Shown here: piece after piece, positions 1 to 10,289 of the stretch
How the letters are laid out: each line of letters starts with the position of its first letter
Numbering within the stretch: the first letter of the stretch is position 1
Assembly: GCF_000151315.2 (NCBI RefSeq)
Contig: NW_011887297.1
Span: forward strand, 186,001 to 250,000
Origin: Capsaspora owczarzaki ATCC 30864
Lineage: Eukaryota; Opisthokonta; Filasterea
Reading direction: 5' to 3'
DNA length: 64,000 nucleotides
Position numbers and translations under genes: made by a program
Notes under the pieces: model-generated
Told to the model about the DNA's origin: nothing
The model's input: the letters and a program-made list of their open reading frames with translations, nothing else
The model's database searches: none

Positions 1-644
1 AACATCGCCAATCTGATTCTTGTTCAGACTGTCCATCCCTCCATCGGTGAGCACTCTTCTGAATCGCCCACTCGCATACGCATCAGTCAAAGTGATATGC
101 CTTACTCGAGCCAAATCAGGGTCTTGCTCACTTTGAGTGCTTCAGCAAGCGCCTGCGCTCCAGCATCCCCAATCTGATTGAGCTGCAACCTGCTCGTCTA
201 TGAGCTGTCTTTCTGTTCTCTACTAGATCACCCACTCGAATGCATCAATCGAAGCGAATTGCCTTACCCGAGGTGGGTCACCGTCGTGTTCACTGTGAGA
301 GCCTCAGCAATCGCTTGCAATCCAGTATCGCCAATCTGATTCTGATCCAACCTGCCCAGCCCCTCGTTCAGTGAGCCACTCTCCCTCTCGCATACACCAA
401 GAAACGTGAGATGACTTACTGGACGTCCTCGATCGTCGCGTGCACTTTGAGTGCTGCTGCTATCACTTGCGCTTCAGCAACGTCAAGCTTGTCCGCAACC
501 TTGCTGTCCTCCATTTTTGTCAGTCCACGCGCTGTCACGCTTTCCGATCAACTTGGCTGTCTCTTACTCGATCGTTATCTCCTCATTCTTGACTTGGCGG
601 TACAACTTGCGCTGCTTCCCAGTCATGCGCTGATAGGACAACAT
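1..644 (-). CDS. RNI-type leucine-rich-repeat protein, 5' part (runs off left edge)
   Basis: Five exons are visible on the minus strand: 568-644, 420-503, 268-351, 106-189 and one ending at 28 that continues past the window. The first begins with an ATG at 644 (MLSYQRMTGKQRKLYRQ) just after a possible 5'-UTR acceptor. The three complete inner exons are each exactly 84 bases, start and end in phase 2, and encode one 28-residue repeat, for example LDQNQIGDTGLQAIAEAL and LQLNQIGDAGAQALAEAL. This is the NLRC3/RNI-like LRR pattern. Introns are 64-78 bases with GTAAG-type donors. The first repeat (KVADKLDVAEAQVIAAALKV) is the most divergent. Such repeats normally make protein-binding surfaces; the partner and any downstream domain lie outside the window. 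Family assignment is confident, the function is not known. Confidence 0.8.
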
Positions 645-1335
645 TTTGAAAGATCTGTGAAAAAAAAAATGAGAAAAAAAAAACAAGAATGCACTTATTT
701 GAATAATCAAAAGCAGGATTGTTTGTCCATTGAACGTAAACCTTTCAATTGGCTCGCATCCCAGAGACGTGTAGTTTCGCGCCGCGGTTCTCAGATTTGA
801 GCTCAGCATTATGCTTTCACTAGGGGAGCAAAGAGGCGGGAGAATTGCGCCAGCATTGGCTTCGTGTGTCTTCGAGATGTGAGAATGAGCCCATCGTTTG
901 GTTTGCTTTTGCACCTAGAATGCTCAATGTAGCCCGATGATGTTTGCATTCACACGTGCAATTGAGCAGATGGTTGATCGTGGGTACAAACACAACAATG
1001 TGCGCTGACGCCATGTCCTTCTGTATCGTATGAGGGCGCGATACGGATCAACCTGCTCGATGGCTGCCGACACCGAGACAGAAGCTGCCGGAGACGATAC
1101 GCTCGCGAAACTTGATCTCACATACTTTTCCAAACGCATCGACGGCAAGTACAACCAATCGAAGTACATGGAGATCGCTCTACCTTGCGAATAATCGCAC
1201 AAATTCATGTTTTAATGCGATATGTGTTTGAGGTATTGTATTTTGAGCAGGCCAGGCCTGCTTATGCTGCATGCACACCCCTAAAACACAAGGCCGCGGA
1301 CGGCAGACACAAACAAACGAGGGGCTTGACGAAGG
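645..1335. other. Intergenic stretch, no convincing gene
   Basis: No conserved protein was recognised here. A plus-strand open frame at 1060-1194 would give 44 residues starting MAADTETEAAGDDTLAKLDL; it looks more protein-like than its surroundings but has no recognisable domain and no obvious partner exon. The sequence between the LRR gene start and this frame probably includes the LRR promoter and 5' UTR. Confidence 0.4.
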
Positions 1336-3793
1336 TCACACGTTAGCCACACCGGGAACGGCGACGAGAGTGTACTCGGTTGGCTTGCTCGGCTTGACAG
1401 GTTTGGTTGACGACTTGGCACCAAAGACAGGCTTATCGTATGAGATAGGCGAGACCGAGTTGCGCGCTGGCCCTGCAAGATTATCGTACAACGACTCGCC
1501 TGTCGGAGCGGGGCTGGGCTTTGGGGGTGAAAGGGTCGAGTACAGCGACCCGCCTGCAAGAGGATTGCTGGTCATGACGGTAGATGTACGCTCAGTCGCA
1601 TCGGGCTTTTGGGAATGTCGACGACGTCGGGCAACGACAATAACAAGAACAACAAGAAGAAGAACGAGCAAGCCCACCACCAAGCCCGCAATCAGACCAG
1701 TGGAGGCACTGTCTCCGCTCGCTGCATTATTGACGGCTGACATGGACGCTGCAGATGCATCCGATGCCAAAGATGCCGAGGCTGCCGAGGCGTCCGAGGC
1801 CAAGGATGCGGATGATGCTGAAGCGGCCGAAGCATCCGACGCAGCAGAAGCACTGGAAGCGGATGCCGCTGATGCGTCCGACGCTGCCGATGCGTCCGAG
1901 GCCACGGACGCAGATGATGCTGAAGCAGCCGATGCATCCGAGGCCAAGGATGCGGATGATGCTGAGGCGGCCGATGCTGAAGCGGCCGATGCATCCGACG
2001 CAGCAGAAGCACTGGAAGCGGATGCTGCCGATGCCAAAGTTGCCGAGGCTGCCGTGGCGTCCGATGCCAGGGAGGCGGATGATGCGGATGCCTGGGATGC
2101 CGAGGCTGCTGAGGCGGCAGACGCATCCGATGCGAGGGATGCAACAGAAGCGCTTGAAGCGGACGCCGCTGATGCCGCTGATGCCGCGGATGCCGCTGAT
2201 GCCAAGGATGCCAAGGATGCCGAGGATGCCGAGGCAGCTGATGCCGTAGCCCGGGAAGCGGCCGAGGCGGACGCTGCGGACGCTGCAGAAGCAGAAGACG
2301 CCGATGCTGCCGAAGCAGTTGCTTTGGAAGCTGCCGAGACAGAGGCCGAGCTGGCGGATGCGGCTGAGGCTTGCGCAGCTGCAGCGGTGATGCAGCTTCC
2401 CTGGTACATCGTGTAGCCGCTATAGCATTGAGAGCAACCTTGCGCATTGCAGTACAAGCAGTTCAGAGGACAGCAAGCTCCAGAGCCTGCGGCATAGCAC
2501 GTATAACAAGCAGAATCACACTCTAGCGGTACGAAACAATGAGAACTCAGTCATGCATCACACCAAACAGAGCAAGGGTGAGGCGCGTACTGGTAGGGCT
2601 GCTGCTTGTGCCAAAAGTGCTTGGCGGGGCCAGTCCTGCCGCGAAACTGTTTGGCGAGAGAGTCACCGTGGACAAACTCGACAAGCCATGGAACAAGCCC
2701 GGGGGCAGGGTTGTCAGCGGGGAGATTGAGGACAAGTCACTGTTGTGAAGGGAAAGAATTCATAATCAGAAATTGTGCACCAATGGCAAACTTGAAGCTC
2801 AGTCGTCGAGCCAACAACTTACAGGGTCGTTAGCTGAGTAAAGGCGCTGAAAGTGCTCGACGAAAGAGAGGCAATTCCAACTCCCTTCAGATACCTGAAG
2901 CACAGTATGCGACATTAGAGAAGAACGTGCCGAGACAGAAGTTGCACCAACAGGGTGATGAAATAGTTCAACTTTGCGTATTTCGTACAATGCTTTCAGA
3001 GCGGAAGGTGTCATAAACGAGGACGAGGAAATCGTATTGATGTTGGTGTACGCCACGGTCCTGAGTGGCACCAAATGATGACATGGATCAGAAAACCCAA
3101 AGCAAAGGGGAAACTCCAAATGTGTACAAGTTGAAGCTTACAAAGATGTCAATGAGGAAGGAAACACAGATGCTCCAATGGACGAAATACCGTTGTTGCT
3201 GCTCAAGTCTCTGCATATGCGCCAGGTGGTCAGTGTCGCGGCGACAAAGAAGAGAGAGGCGACGTCAACCAATCAATTTCCACTTACAAGACCTGAAGGG
3301 GAAGGGAACTGATGCCGCTCACTTGGGTAATTGAATTGCTCCCCATTTTTCTAAACAGGCCAACCATAGATGACTAGTACAAAGAAAACCGCAACAAACA
3401 AGAATTCGAACGAGCGGCTTACAGCGTAGTGATGGTCAGTCCGGTAAAGTCGATGCCCATGCTATTACTTGCAGACCAAACGATTTGTGGGAACTGGTTG
3501 GAAGTAACGTCACTTTTTTGGTTTTGAGAATTTTGCAGGGTGGATGGGTTGTTCAGTGCGCACTGACATTCAAACTTGCTTGACAGTATTCCATGAACAG
3601 CAGAAATGACTTACATGGTGCGAACGGTCGAGTCAACGCCACCCGAAATACCACTCAGCTTATTGGGCCCATTGCACGTAATGGTTGTCGTTGTGCACGT
3701 GCACAGACTGCACAGCGCACCCGCGTGAGTGCTCGGCAGCTGCGCTGCAAGCAGCAAAGCTGCTGCAGCCAAAAGCGGTAAAGTACAACGCAT
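1336..3793 (-). CDS. LRR transmembrane receptor-like protein with tyrosine-motif tail
   Basis: Eight exons are inferred: 3615-3793, 3423-3512, 3288-3350, 3142-3210, 2989-3060, 2823-2894, about 2564-2739 and 1336-2522. Exon 1 encodes a signal peptide (MRCTLPLLAAAALLLAAQL) and a CxxCxC LRR N-cap. The next exons each carry about one LRR, such as GIASLSSSTFSAFTQLTTL, all phase 2. Exon 8 encodes a Cys-rich segment resembling furin/growth-factor-receptor repeats (C-x3-C-x2-C then CC, C, C), a roughly 200-residue Ala/Ser stalk, a transmembrane helix (1618-1700), an RRRR stop-transfer and a short tail of about 90 residues. The tail has SLYSTL, SLYDNL, SYDKPV and EYTLV plus proline-rich PPKPSPAP; no kinase domain is present. 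These resemble SH2/SH3 docking sites. The seventh donor is uncertain: a GTGTGA gives only a 41-base intron, while an earlier GTTTCG would also keep phase. The ligand is unknown. Confidence 0.82.
1740..2390 (-). repeat. Ala/Ser-rich coding repeat (receptor stalk)
   Basis: Imperfect tandem repeats of 15-18 bases encode ASAAS-, ASDAS- and ASSAS-type units on the minus strand. All of the nearby frames stay open because of the repetition, so the antisense and shifted open frames here are artefacts. In the protein this would be an extended, probably O-glycosylated stalk between the Cys-rich segment and the membrane. Such tracts tend to vary in length between strains. Confidence 0.85.
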
Positions 3794-4799
3794 GCCCTGT
3801 TTTGTAAATCAAACCAAGATGGATGAGCAAACGGTCGTCAAAAATGGGGCCGATGCGGGGAACAAAATTATTGTTTCGAATGAATGAGAATTATCAAAGT
3901 GGGAGTGCGAGAGGACGATACACTTTCATCGAGGTTGTGGATGGTTTGGTGAGAAAAAAGTACATGTACCGTCCCTGATAATAAAACTGCAGTAACTTCT
4001 ATCGCCGGTTCCCCTCCCCCCCCCGACCCCAACCCCTCGAGATGGAATATTTCTCGCATTCCAACAGACATGTATCTTCAAAGTCGGAGGGTGCCACGAG
4101 CGCGCATTGGGGTTGAAACACAACCCCAAGCATGACGCATTCCCAAAGTGGAGAAGGTGAGCCGTGACGCTCGCCCTCAACTCCCTCCCGGCCTCACACA
4201 CGCACCCTCACTCTCATGCACACACACACACACACACACTCTCTCTCTCTCTCTCTCTGATTGAGTGCTGTGGGAAACAGTTCAAAGGACTACGCGAGCA
4301 AGCGTGAGGAACTCTGTCGCGACTTACAAAATGCGGAAAAACAAAACAAAAAAAAAAGCGACTGCCCGCAACAATTTCCTAAACAATCCAGAAGAAGAAC
4401 AACGAAAGCCTGTCAAGACCCTCTCCTCTGCCCCTCTGTCTGAAAATTGAGAACTCACACTGCCAGATTTTATTGATGATCAGGAACGGCGGGCCGACAC
4501 TGGTTTTCGACGAGCACTGGTCAAACATGTTTGGGAACGGAAGGGGCGTCGGCCTTCGACAAAAATAGCGCATGCTTCCGCAGTTCGAAAATATTGCGAC
4601 CTCAGTTCAGGCGATGGGGTGGCGCTGGGACGCTTCGATAGTCCCTTGCCAACCGCTTCCGAAGTGTGGTTGAAAGGAGGCTCCACTGAGCTGGAAAAGT
4701 AGCTGGAATAAAGCCGCTGACAGAAAACGGAAAATGAAAACATTTAGCAAAACGGAAGGGGCGTTGGCTTGTTCAGCCAAACTAGGCAAGAGTCGCGCT
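3794..4799. other. Gene-poor stretch with CA/CT microsatellite
   Basis: No gene was recognised. A dinucleotide run, CA repeats followed directly by CT repeats, lies at about 4217-4258. The motif GGAACGGAAGGGGCG-like occurs twice (near 4535 and 4745), possibly a short duplicated piece linked to the transposon relic that follows. The left end presumably holds the promoter of the LRR receptor gene. Confidence 0.5.
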
Positions 4800-5090
4800 A
4801 GACTTTGGATTTTTTGATTTTTTTGATCTACTACGGTGATCTGATTGGTTTTGAACCACTTCGCCACATCTTTTCTTTTGTGACAAGGGGCATTGTCATG
4901 CATCAAAATCATCTCGTTTTTGTTGTTCCACGCGCGAATGCTTGCTAGCAACTCGCTCTCCAAAACTGAGAGGTAAGTGTCGCCGTTCATGTCGCCGACC
5001 TCGCAAAAAAACGAAAATCCGAAACGAGAGATGCACACTATTGCGCACTTCCGAAGCCTCGTCCTCAATCGAGCGAGGCAAGACATCTAG
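4800..5090 (-). mobile_element. Tc1/mariner transposase relic
   Basis: The minus strand encodes part of a Tc1/mariner DDE transposase: GDMNGDTYLSVLESELL, then ILMHDNAPCHKRKDVAKWF, which contains the second catalytic Asp in the family signature DNAPCH. The WPPQSPDLNPIE block expected about 15 residues later is not there; the frame instead reads ITVVDQKNQKIQ and then unrelated sequence. The N-terminal helix-turn-helix region was not recognised upstream, although a possible related frame exists at 5270-5473. I could not find matching terminal inverted repeats, so the boundaries given cover only the recognisable core. It is a truncated DNA transposon and cannot be autonomous. Confidence 0.75.
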
Positions 5091-5732
5091 CCCGACTTGT
5101 ACTGTTCGACTACGAGACTGCACGCAGTTTTCAAACAAATTGCACACATTTTTATGGGGGAGGGGGTGTCAAAATCAGTGCAAAATCAGTGGGAAGATGA
5201 TCCGGACACACACAATCTGCCGGGACCCTCGAAGAGGGGACGGCTGTTGTGTGTGCAGTCTAAGTCGGGCTAGAAGACACCTACACATGCCACACGAACA
5301 AAGAACTCAAGACTAGCCCAGGCTTCCATAAGCTCTGGGGCAACGCACTCGCAATCGAGCCCGACTCGACCCTCCAAAAGATGTTTCTCATCCACTGCGA
5401 CGACCAAAACGTTGTTAGCATCCCAGACACCAAATCTGGGCTGCAAATGTTTGACTAGAGCTTTGTACGCCAATACTAGCGGCGCTGCTCAGCGAACTTT
5501 TGTTGTTTTGACTGTGTGAGTACAATGAACATATCCGTTTGACAAAAAGAAAACGCGCGTCTCAACAAGGCAATGTTGCTCCCACTTGCTCAACTCACTC
5601 TCAGCATTGATACGAATCAAACGTTGTACTTGAAAATCCTGGCTTGTCTTCAGTCATTTGTCTGGTGGTGGTGGTGGTGTGGCGTTAGCTGTGGATAATT
5701 CCTAAAAGATTGACGCTTCTCGGCTGGCAACG
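5091..5732. other. Intergenic sequence upstream of the Atg14-like gene
   Basis: No gene was recognised. A minus-strand open frame (5270-5473) contains RFGVWDANNVLVVAVDEKHL, which might be transposon-derived but does not clearly match. An imperfect inverted pair around CTAGCCCGACTTGTACT (about 5088) and AGTCTAAGTCGGGCTAG (about 5258) is present; it could be a remnant of element ends. The right part should include the promoter of the next gene. Confidence 0.4.
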
Positions 5733-8347
5733 ATGAGCTCGCCGCCGTCCCGATTGCCGCCTTCACTGGCGCCCGTCGCGCGTGAGGCCCTCGAGCACGC
5801 CCACCATTCGTCTGGCTTGCATGCGGCGTCCCATCACCCGACTGCTCGCGACCGGCCTGCTCCTGCTTCTGCTGCTGAACCGGTCACCAAACACTCGAGC
5901 TCGCCAGCAGCCAGTCTCTCGCGTGCCGTGGTCGAAAGCCAACACGCGCTGCATCACCAACAACAGCAACAACACACACCATCCTCGAGCAGCCAGAATC
6001 AGACCCCGGCGCGAACGGAGGCGAGACGACCGTCACAGTCACACGAAGTGATGACCCACCTCGCCCACCCAGCGAATGCCGCGAGCAGCGGACCAAATCC
6101 TCACCGCTCAGGCAGTCTAGCACCACCACAGTCAAAGAGCACTCATGCTAGTTCGTGGGCGGCCCGGAAGGACGAGCCAAACGAGCCATCCGCTGAGCGC
6201 GTCGCCGTTTCCAAGTCCGCCATGGCCGTCATGGAAAGCTTCAATCGGTTTTTGGCCGACGCCAAGCCGCCGTCGCCGTCACCGTCGTCGTCGCCCCTCT
6301 CGCATTCGCTGCGTGCGGGCGGGTCACGGTCTTCAACCGCATCAGTGCAGAGACCCCTACAACAGGGGCCTTTCAGTCGTGGGAAAGATCAGGGCTATCC
6401 ACCCGGCTACCAAATCGAGCTCGCGTCGCGGCTAGACTTTGCGCAACGGCACGCTGATCAGATCAAGACATTTAAAAAGCTGTCGTACGTCGTGTCTTCG
6501 GTGCTTCCGCCGCCAGCACGAGCCTCTCTGCCTGGACAGCGCGCCCAGCACAATCCGGATGCCAAAATGGATTTCCGACTTGCACCGTGTCCGACGTGCA
6601 CGCAACCCACCGCCATCCATGACTTTTACTGTCCATCTTGTGTGAAAGAGCGGTACGAAATTGCAGGGCGCGAGGGGATGTACTTGAAATTGTTTCTTTG
6701 GGATGATCGCTGTCCCCATTTGATGATTCTGTTGGTTTTTTTTTGTTGTTGTTGTTTCTCACTCTCTATCATTTATGACAGAATTGCGGTTCTCGAATCA
6801 CGGACAGAAACTGTTCGAAGGGAGGTGGATGGGATGCTCGATCAAATTGATGAACACAGCGAGGCGCTGCTGCGGAGATGGAACAACCGGCAAGCAACGC
6901 GACTTCAACGGGCTCGAAACGAGATGCTGCTCAAGCAGAAGGCCTGGCTTGAAGCACAAGTCAAAGACAGTACGCGAAAACATTTGACGCTGGAGCGAAC
7001 TTGTGTGGCCTCGCGTAACCTTGCGTTTATTCTCATTTCCATTGCTTTGGCTTCTGTTCATTTGGTTGCTGTTCGCTGTGTCACACACCTTTCCAGCCAA
7101 AGGGAAATGCCTTCGGTTGCAAAAGAGTACACAACAAAAGAGAGCCATGTTGGCAGCGGCTCGAGCACGGTTTGCTGCCTTGCAGGCCGACACGAGCCCG
7201 TGCAATCGCCAGTCGTATTGCTTCTCAACCGTTCAAGAGTTGCTGATGGCTGTGCAACGGCACCCCAAACCCGAGGCGGCTCGCCAAAAGCGGTATGATT
7301 GACTTGTGATTGCAGTCTGCCGCGCGCACTTGTTTGTGCTGGGTGCAATTCTCATCCGTGCTTGCTTTTGACCCAACCAGGCTCGACCTTCTCGCACACT
7401 TGCAGAATGAGGCGAGAACCAAACTGCAAAAATTGGTCAACGACCGAATGCTCCTCTTCCCTGTCTTTCCGACGAGCGAAATACACTGCTCCATTCAAAA
7501 GGTTGAGCTGCCGAACGACGGCGTTTATCGAAGTAAGTTGTCCTTGATGAGAGGAAGTGGGTTTTTTTGCGCTGGTCATTGTGTGTTCTTCGTTGGTTCT
7601 TCGGCCTCTTTTTCCTTCTTTGTGTTTTGTTTGTTTGTTCGTCTAACCATGAAGGTTTACTGTTGATCAACCCTGCCAGATTTGCCTCCGGAGGAGCTGG
7701 GCGGAGCTCTCAGCTTTGTGCTCGACGCTATTCGATTTTGTGCGTTCGAACTCGACACTCCACTCCCTGCCTACTTTAAACCCTTACCCACCACACCGGA
7801 TGGGCATCGCATGGTCCATATCGAGAGGCGGTACTCCATATCATGCGAGACTACGTGGAGTCGATCGCAGGACCTAGAGAAGCTTGACTTGATCAATCGC
7901 CAAATAGCCATCCTCTGTTTCGCGCAAGGGATTCGTGTCACTGACGACGCTTTGCGGCGAACATTGCCCAATTTGATTCGGCTGCTCAGCTCTCTGGCTC
8001 GGTAACTATTTTGCTTTTGGTTGCTGTCTCTCCCGCTCTCTCACTCTCTCTCTCATTTGCCTTTCCCCCCCCCCCCTTATTGCTTTCCGATCTGTTGTTT
8101 CCCATCCCTTTTTTGTCACATCTTTAGGGCCGAGCCAAGTCGCTGGGATCAAATCAAATTCTCGCATGATCCACCAACGCCGCGAGAGAACGAGGTGAAC
8201 CATGACGACCAAGAAAACGAGTGGGAGCACATTGATCGTCGCGAGACGTATTTCGATCAGGCAATGACGAAAGAGGACGTCGACAACATGGATGAGTGGA
8301 CAATCACCAATTTGCGCGACGACGACGCGGATGGGTTGGCTGTTTGA
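5733..8347 (+). CDS. ATG14: Atg14/Barkor-like autophagy subunit of the PI3-kinase complex
   Basis: Six exons (5733-6679, 6782-7002, 7097-7292, 7381-7532, 7680-8001, 8128-8347) give about 685 residues with consistent phases. The first about 280 residues are Ser/Pro/His-rich and probably disordered. Then comes a paired-cysteine motif, CPTC...YCPSCVKERYEIAGREG, matching the N-terminal Cys repeats of Atg14/Barkor, followed by coiled coil (VLESRTETVRREVDGMLDQI onward). The C-terminal part includes LPPEELGGALSFVLDAIRF and IERRYSISCETTWSRSQDL, typical of the Atg14/UVRAG family. Atg14 recruits the Vps34-Vps15-Beclin1 complex to ER sites of autophagosome formation. UVRAG is the main alternative; it has a C2 domain rather than these cysteines. 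The long disordered N-terminus is unlike human Atg14, where the cysteines lie near residue 43. Confidence 0.72.
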
Positions 8348-8780
8348 AGTTGAGTCAACCATCATCAGTCGAGCCCTATCAACCGACGCAAGCCTGCTCA
8401 AGGACATCAAGGTGCAGCGATTGTGGCTTGCACACACCTTGGAGTTCTGTTGTTGGTTTGTGTTATCGTTTTCTTTTTCGCAGAATACATGACTGTACAG
8501 TTGGCCATTTTTTAAGAGCAAAATCACGTCCAGGAAGGGCGCTTCAGCGGTGTGATGGCAAAGTGGGCTGTGACAAAGAGGCCAGGAATGAGAGACACAA
8601 CAGTGACGAGACACTCATAAAGGCCAGCTGTTCATAAAGGCTGGCGCTGAGCTTACAATAATTGGCACGGGGAACTCTGGCATGGGTAAATCTTCCACAG
8701 CCGTAGATCTGCCTGCGTAGCCTCCTTGGTCTTTGTGAGTAGCCTGTCAGAACGGTGCCGGAGATGTGCGGTTGAGTTCT
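8348..8780. other. Convergent 3' intergenic region
   Basis: This lies between the ends of the Atg14-like gene and NF-YB. A plus-strand frame continues for about 40 residues past the Atg14 stop in another frame (VESTIISRALSTDASLLKD), and a short piece at about 8658-8720 reads IIGTGNSGMGKSSTAVDLPA, resembling a P-loop, but neither connects to a longer coding sequence. Confidence 0.4.
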
Positions 8781-9550
8781 TTACTGCATTGGCAGCACCA
8801 TTGTCCAAAGCTGTAAACGAAAAAGCTAATCAAAAAAACTCACCTGGCGAAGCTTGGCCAGATATGCTCGCAAGGGCTCGATATAATTGTCAAAGCCCAG
8901 GGATTGCATTGCCCAGATGAGATCGTCGCCCGTGATTGTCTTGCGCTTCTCGTTGTGGCAGCGATCGGACGCTTCGCTGGTGATGAAGCTGATAAACTCG
9001 GACACGCACTCTTGCACGCACTCCTTGGCGTCCTTGGCGATCTTGCCTGCGTCCGGCTGGTCGCGACTGATGGCTCGCTTCATGATGCGCGCCGTGTTGG
9101 CAATTGGCAGGAAGCGGTCCTGCACAAAGTCAAAGACGATGGTTGATGGTGATGGTCAGAGAGTCGCTCAACCCAAGGAGGCGCCCTTCGCCCTTCCCCT
9201 CCCCCTCGCCCCCGCCGCACCACAAGCACACTCAATAACACATGTTTGCTGATGCCCCTGCTCCTCAGCTGAACCGGCAGCGGTGTCGGCAAACTCGCGA
9301 GGTCTGGTGACGGGTTTTTGTCTCTCTCGCGCCATCGAATCAAAACGCGCCATTTTCTGCCGCCAACCTCGCCTCGCCTGCCCCCGACGAGCAAGACCTC
9401 CCTCGTCGCGACACAAAAGCGAGCTGCCATAAAGAACCAACGCCAAAAAAACAGCGGCCGGGGGTGCGAATCAACAAACCAAAACCGCACCTGCTCGCGA
9501 ATGGGTTTGGAGCCGCCATCCTCGGTCGGGTCGCTTTCAGAGTCGCTCAT
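8781..9550 (-). CDS. NFYB: NF-Y subunit B (HAP3) histone-fold transcription factor
   Basis: Exons 9491-9550, 8844-9119 and 8781-8810 give 121 residues. Exon 1 encodes [20 protein letters not shown]; exon 2 continues [17 protein letters not shown] and [20 protein letters not shown], which is almost identical to the NF-YB core and clearly distinct from Dr1. NF-YB pairs with NF-YC and, with NF-YA, binds CCAAT boxes in promoters. There is a small insertion (RDQPDA) where most NF-YB have PxTG before KIAKDAKEC. The last exon of 30 bases (LWTMVLPMQ) is inferred from an in-phase acceptor at 8811-8812 and is the least certain part. The protein therefore lacks the long Gln-rich tails found in some relatives. 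Confidence 0.9.
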
Positions 9551-10289
9551 GAAAAACCAAGAGTAACAGGAAAAGATTAAACCCAATCGAAAAAAAACGG
9601 GTTACGAATTTTGTGCTTTTGGATTTTTTGTTTTGCTTCAATTGATTTTTTTTTTCTTTGGCTTTTTGTCACTTCCACCAAATCCGTTTGCTCGGCCTCT
9701 CTTGTTCTTTGGGTACGGTACATCCGCGTCCCCCGTGGACCCCACTCCGCGCCTATCCGATGGAGAATCATGTGCCCGAACGAACGGCGTGTGGATTGGG
9801 GGTGGTGCCAATGGGAGTTTGGTGGGGAAGCGCGCTGGAAGTTGAAGGGGGAGCGAGTTGGCCGAGCTCCGCTGGTCGATTGTTTGCTCGTCGCAGCCAG
9901 CCATTCGCCTCATTTCGCTGCTCTGCCCCGCCAAGCGCCAGAGCTGGGTGTTGGTGTGCTAATGTGCAGGGGTTTTGTGGCACCAGAGCCTTCTGGACAC
10001 GACCTGGAGCGAAGGAAGGGCGACTTGTGGTGGTTTTTTTTTGCGAGCTGGTTCGTGTGCTTGCCTTCTCGTGGTCTCCTCTCGGCCTCCGCCTGTTGTT
10101 TCGCGCCCAGCGTCGTCGGCAACGCCCACCTTGTTTGATTTGCAATACTCTGTTGACATCAGGCTTCATCGCAGCCCCCACACATCGCTGCTCTGGTTGC
10201 TTTGGAGGTTCAAAATGGCTCACTTTTGATTTCCTTCTTGCCTTTTTTTTTTTTTCCTTTTGTTTTTGCTTTTCCACAGCCGTTGAAAC
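9551..10289. promoter_or_regulatory. Divergent promoter region between NF-YB and RPL13
   Basis: The two genes point away from each other across about 740 bases. Long T runs are present. A polypyrimidine tract ending TTTTCCACAG lies ten bases before the RPL13 ATG, so RPL13 probably has an intron in its 5' UTR whose acceptor is at 10279. I could not assign a TATA box or transcription start. Confidence 0.5.

Noticed and set aside
1271-2416. Long plus-strand open frame rich in Ala, Asp and Glu
   Set aside because: It is the antisense of the Ala/Ser stalk and transmembrane exon. The minus-strand frame makes biological sense with its Cys-rich and membrane segments.
8658-8720. P-loop-like IIGTGNSGMGKSST on the plus strand
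   Set aside because: The frame stops at once after it and lacks any flanking domain; it is probably chance or a minor remnant.
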